From Candidatus Aenigmatarchaeota archaeon (GTDB taxonomy: Archaea > Aenigmatarchaeota > Aenigmatarchaeia > QMZP01), in NCBI GenBank assembly GCA_016202725.1, contig JACQOD010000086.1:1-15668 (forward strand): a DNA stretch of 15,668 nucleotides, in the 5' to 3' direction. Made by a program: the position numbers and the translations under genes. Positions 13,594 through 15,668 of the stretch are shown here, piece by piece (position 1 is the stretch's first letter; every line of letters begins with the position of its first letter). The notes beneath the pieces are model-generated. The model made no database searches. It had not been told where the DNA came from and worked only from the letters and a program-made list of their open reading frames with translations.

Positions 13594-14107
13594 ATGCGCC
13601 AAGATGAAAGAGCGAAGTACGAGACGGCTTTGCGGGAGCATGTCAGTGCGATTGCACTCAAGGTATGTGTTTAGCTCATTGCACACCGCAGGTTCTCTTG
13701 CTTCTGGTTTCATTGTTTCCACCCTTTTGGAAACCGATAGCATGCGTTGTACAGCTAAACACATACCACTCAAGAAATGGCCGTGGCAATATTATTGCGG
13801 TTTGCTTGATACGCATAAGCCGGACGAAGAGGGGCGTCAGTATACTATCCGTCTCAACAGAACGCGCGGCGAGCGGTGTGGAAAGGTGACGCTCATCCAT
13901 GAACTGACGCATATTCTTGAAGACCTGGAAGGCATTGAGCGATCAAACGCAGCCACAGAAAGCGTAGCGCTGGCATTCGCTGAACGGAACGGTGACTTTG
14001 TAGACTATCTGTGGAAACGATACGTTGCAACCGCACCATCCACCGCTCGTATCCGCCGACGGCATCCGGCTGCAGAAAGCGGCGAAAGAAGCGCTGGCAA
14101 CGAATGA
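13594..14107 (+). pseudogene. HExxH metallopeptidase gene, broken by a 106-bp insertion
   Basis: The gene appears to start at 13594 (MRQDERAKYETALREHVS...). It reads cleanly for 23 codons to CTC AAG (13657-13662), then hits a TAG at 13672 inside an inserted element. Coding resumes at 13775 in another frame with KKWPWQYYCGLLDTH. It carries the zinc motif VTLIHELTHILEDLEG (13889-13936), and TESVALAFAER may supply the third ligand. Excising 112 bp (element plus duplicated ACTCAA) rejoins the frames. A second shift may exist near 14020-14030, because the frame from 14025 (LQPHHPPLVSADGIRLQKAA) looks better coded than the one running to the TGA at 14107. Base composition is AT-richer than neighbours, suggesting transfer. 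ImmA-like or phage/plasmid metallopeptidases are possible relatives. A 121-residue product from the ATG at 13742 inside the element remains possible. Confidence 0.75.
13662..13767 (+). mobile_element. Repeat family R3: 106-bp MITE-like element, complete copy
   Basis: The ends are perfect 15-bp inverted repeats: GGTATGTGTTTAGCT (13662-13676) and its complement AGCTAAACACATACC (13753-13767). The flanks are direct repeats ACTCAA (13656-13661 and 13768-13773), the expected target duplication; because of a shared G a 7-bp duplication is equally compatible. The interior has a GTTTCCA/TGGAAAC hairpin and no ORF of its own. It is inserted in the metallopeptidase gene. The segment TTGGAAACCGATAGCATGCGT (13733-13753 region) recurs, inverted, at the window's right end. 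Confidence 0.85.
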
Positions 14108-14175
14108 CCGGCAGTCGCTTCCCACGCGTCCGCCTGTTGAAGCGCAGTGTGGCTACGTGAGCTACAAAGCTGCTT

Positions 14176-14183
14176 CTTATAAT
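14176..14183 (+). promoter_or_regulatory. TATA-like box of the DUF504 gene
   Basis: CTTATAAT is centred ~23 bp before the ATG at 14202. It decides the start, since the frame is open far upstream (to 14025). Confidence 0.65.
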
Positions 14184-14201
14184 CCCCGGCCAACTCTTAC
14201 C

Positions 14202-14447
14202 ATGGCTTATCGCACCCTCGGCAAGCTCCGCTGGCAGGGGAAGCTGCCGGAGAGCAGAATCGTCATCCTCCACAGAGGCGCCCCGGGGGACCGGAAGGTC
14301 GTTCCGGGGGCGGTCGTCACCGAGGTGACGAAGGGCCATTTCCTCTTTGCGGAGCGGGAGGGGGAGACCCACATTCCCTACCATCGGGTGCGCGAGATCT
14401 GGCTGGGCAGCCGCCTCCTCTGGAAACGGCAGGGGTCAGGTGTATGA
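14202..14447 (+). CDS. DUF504 (UPF0248, RNA-repair domain) protein
   Basis: This 81-residue protein matches the small archaeal DUF504 family in length and in its layout. It has an N-terminal LGKLRWQGKLPESR, a central VILHRGAPGDRKVVPGAVVT with the typical xVPxxxI-like strand, and a C-terminal HIPYHRVREIWLGSRLLWKR, equivalent to the family's IPLHRIRxIxxxGxxxW. The family is linked to RNA repair/ligase-type partners in some archaea; no direct function can be read here. The start follows a TATA box at leaderless spacing. The stop overlaps the next ATG (ATGA at 14444-14447), indicating coupled translation with the membrane acyltransferase. Confidence 0.85.
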   Translation: MAYRTLGKLRWQGKLPESRIVILHRGAPGDRKVVPGAVVTEVTKGHFLFAEREGETHIPYHRVREIWLGSRLLWKRQGSGV

Positions 14448-15196
14448 CCAGCCAGCCCCTCATGGACCCCGCAGACAAGCCTGCAGGACTTCCCCGCTTC
14501 TGGACCCTCGACGCTCTCCGGGGCGTGGCCCTGTGCATGATGCTGCTCTCGAATGCCTTGTTTGACCTCGCCCTCTTCGGGGGGCGGCCTGAATTTGCAG
14601 CAGGCGGCTGGCTGCTCTTCGCGCGCGCCACCGCGACCCTGTTCATCCTGGTGGCAGGCGTCTCCCTGACGCTGAAGTACCGGAAGCACCGCCAAGATCG
14701 GTATCCCGCCTTCCTCCGGCGCGCGGCCAAGGTCTTCGGCGCGGGCCTGCTCATCACCGCGGTGACGGTCCTGCTCGTGCCCGGGCAATATGTGGCATTC
14801 GGCATCCTGCATCTCATCGGCTTCGGCACCCTCCTGGCCCTGCCCCTGCTGGCGCGGCCGCGCCTCGCCCTCCTGGCGGGAGTCCTGCTGCTGGCGGCAG
14901 GGCTGCTGCCTGTTTCCCTCCCCGCGGGCCTGCTGTGGGTGGGCTTCCCCCTCGCAGGCTACCAGTCCGTGGACTACACCCCCCTCATCCCCTGGCTGGG
15001 CATCCTCCTCCTGGGCGCCGCGGCGGGGCATGCCCTCTTCCCCGGCGGGCGGCCCCGGAAGCCTGTCAGCCCCCCTCCTCTTCCTGGAAGGGCGCTGGCC
15101 TTCCTCGGCAGGCATACCCTGCTCCTCTACCTTGTCCACCAACCCCTCCTAGTGGCGGGCTTCTGGCTCCTGGGCTGGGCGGCATTGCCCCTGTAA
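14444..15196 (+). CDS. DUF1624 membrane acyltransferase (heparan-alpha-glucosaminide N-acetyltransferase-like)
   Basis: This 250-residue integral membrane protein shows RFWTLDALRGVALCMMLLSN (~18-37), the start of the DUF1624/HGSNAT catalytic domain. LFILVAGVSLTLKYRKHR (~64), FGILHLIGFGTLLAL with the conserved His (~120), PLIPWLGILLLGAAAGHALF (~180) and LGRHTLLLYLVHQPLL (~222) follow. About seven hydrophobic segments span the protein, the normal size for short prokaryotic members. The family transfers acyl groups across or at the membrane, often to sugars. It is translationally coupled to DUF504, an unusual partner. A role in modifying surface sugars is inferred. Confidence 0.9.
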   Translation: MTSQPLMDPADKPAGLPRFWTLDALRGVALCMMLLSNALFDLALFGGRPEFAAGGWLLFARATATLFILVAGVSLTLKYRKHRQDRYPAFLRRAAKVFGAGLLITAVTVLLVPGQYVAFGILHLIGFGTLLALPLLARPRLALLAGVLLLAAGLLPVSLPAGLLWVGFPLAGYQSVDYTPLIPWLGILLLGAAAGHALFPGGRPRKPVSPPPLPGRALAFLGRHTLLLYLVHQPLLVAGFWLLGWAALPL

Positions 15197-15330
15197 GATT
15201 CGTACAACAACCCCCCATTCCTTGGATCGCATACTTCCACCCGCCATGGAAGCTCGCTGCATGCCCAGCGTTGCCATATCTTCATCCGGCGCCCTGGGAT
15301 ATCGGTTTGTGTCCAGCCCGCATCTGGCCC
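15197..15330. other. Intergenic stretch downstream of the acyltransferase
   Basis: These 134 bp between the acyltransferase stop and repeat R2 contain no convincing ORF, T-rich terminator or RNA motif. A weak CATATC...GATATC symmetry is present at about 15278-15303. Confidence 0.4.
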
Positions 15331-15333
15331 TAA

Positions 15334-15496
15334 GAGCCCGTCCCAAAACGCACCGGACGACTTCCGCCAGTGCGGGGGTTGGAGGAACTGGCAAGCCGAC
15401 CCCTGCCCAAGTTACCGGTTCCGCACGACCGCCATCCGGCGGGCGGATGCCTGCACGCCGCGACCCATCGCGGAGGAGGGGTTTCGGGATAGGCTC
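15334..15496 (+). mobile_element. Repeat family R2: 163-bp MITE-like element, IS5-type ends
   Basis: Left end GAGCCCGTCCCAAAAC and right end GTTTCGGGATAGGCTC are inverted repeats of 16 bp with three mismatches. TAA flanks both sides (15331-15333 and 15497-15499). Ends beginning GAGCC and a 3-bp TNA duplication resemble the IS1031 branch of the IS5 family, which is inference from memory. There is no transposase ORF. Only one copy is in the window. Confidence 0.75.
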
Positions 15497-15499
15497 TAA

Positions 15500-15626
15500 G
15501 GGCAGACCGCAGAATACAGTGAACCGTGCAGAAGATCTCGGACGAGGAGATGAGGTCAAGCGTCCGCAGGCATTCGCTCCGCCCCCAAGGGATTACACCA
15601 TCAGCCTCCGGGGAAATAGACAGTTT
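15500..15626 (+). repeat. Repeat family R1, copy D (right end replaced)
   Basis: Starts GGGCAGACCGCAGAATACAG directly after the TAA shared with R2. It contains TGAACC...GAGGA in the same orientation as A and B (15520-15548), and its right half matches copy C (CATTCGCTCCGCCC to GGGGAAATAG). It follows the family to ACAGTTT at ~15626, where the expected ATTTTGCGGTC end is missing and R3-like sequence begins. Confidence 0.85.
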
Positions 15627-15668
15627 GTGCGTGTGTAGCTGCCACACGCATGCTATCGGTTTCCAACA
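15627..15668 (-). mobile_element. Repeat family R3, partial second copy at window end
   Basis: GTGTGTAGCTG followed by ACGCATGCTATCGGTTTCCAA aligns with the reverse complement of the right part of the 106-bp element (GTGTTTAGCTGTACAACGCATGC onward). About 36 of the last 42 bases match by eye. The copy runs off the window. GCGTGTG/CACACGC (15629-15635/15643-15649) forms a local hairpin within it. Confidence 0.75.

Noticed and set aside
13662..13767. The 106-bp insertion as an archaeal mRNA intron
   Set aside because: Direct repeats flank perfect inverted repeats, as in transposition, and no bulge-helix-bulge forms at the junctions.

Overview
The window looks like a GC-rich archaeal contig. 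The evidence is archaeal throughout. Two tRNA genes carry introns at the 37/38 position. At least seven protein genes have a TATA-like box centred about 23-26 bp before the start codon, which implies leaderless mRNAs. Family content also fits: a DUF504 protein, an ArsA/Get3 ATPase, a secreted PF09826-type beta-propeller and a signal-anchored membrane protein. I cannot place the lineage more finely from sequence alone. Both window ends fall inside dispersed repeats, which is how a contig broken at repeats would look.

Layout. Positions 235-5287 (minus strand) hold a tight six-gene sugar-nucleotide operon, transcribed from a TATA box near 5313: RmlB-type dehydratase, RmlA-type nucleotidyltransferase, GT2 glycosyltransferase, NAD-dependent epimerase, second sugar nucleotidyltransferase, second NAD-dependent epimerase/dehydratase. 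It should supply activated sugars, probably for surface glycans. A ~140-bp repeat flanks it on both sides (1-138 plus; 5474-5758 two tandem copies, minus). Next come a secreted/anchored NEW3-like protein (5759-7102, minus) and a small four-helix membrane protein (7327-7905, plus). The stretch 7757-10348 (minus) packs tRNA-Val(TAC), an EEP-superfamily phosphohydrolase, an HD-domain phosphohydrolase, tRNA-Ala(GGC) and an ArsA ATPase with almost no spacers. A large beta-propeller protein (10442-12697, minus) is divergent from a compact PP2C-like phosphatase (12975-13580, plus). A broken HExxH metallopeptidase gene follows, then DUF504 and a DUF1624 membrane acyltransferase that overlap by ATGA. 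The last ~470 bp is a pile-up of three repeat families.

Most notable observations. (1) Three short, transposase-less repeat families with terminal inverted repeats are present. One of them, a 106-bp element with 15-bp perfect terminal repeats and a 6-bp direct duplication, has landed inside the metallopeptidase gene. Removing element plus duplication rejoins the two coding frames, and the start of a second copy is visible at the window's right end. (2) One copy of the ~140-bp repeat carries a 29-bp internal segment in flipped orientation relative to the other three copies. (3) The tRNA-Ala promoter lies inside the coding end of the HD gene, and both tRNAs have CTTAAG at exactly the same distance upstream. 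I see no CRISPR array, rRNA, transposase gene or convincing new multi-gene defence system.
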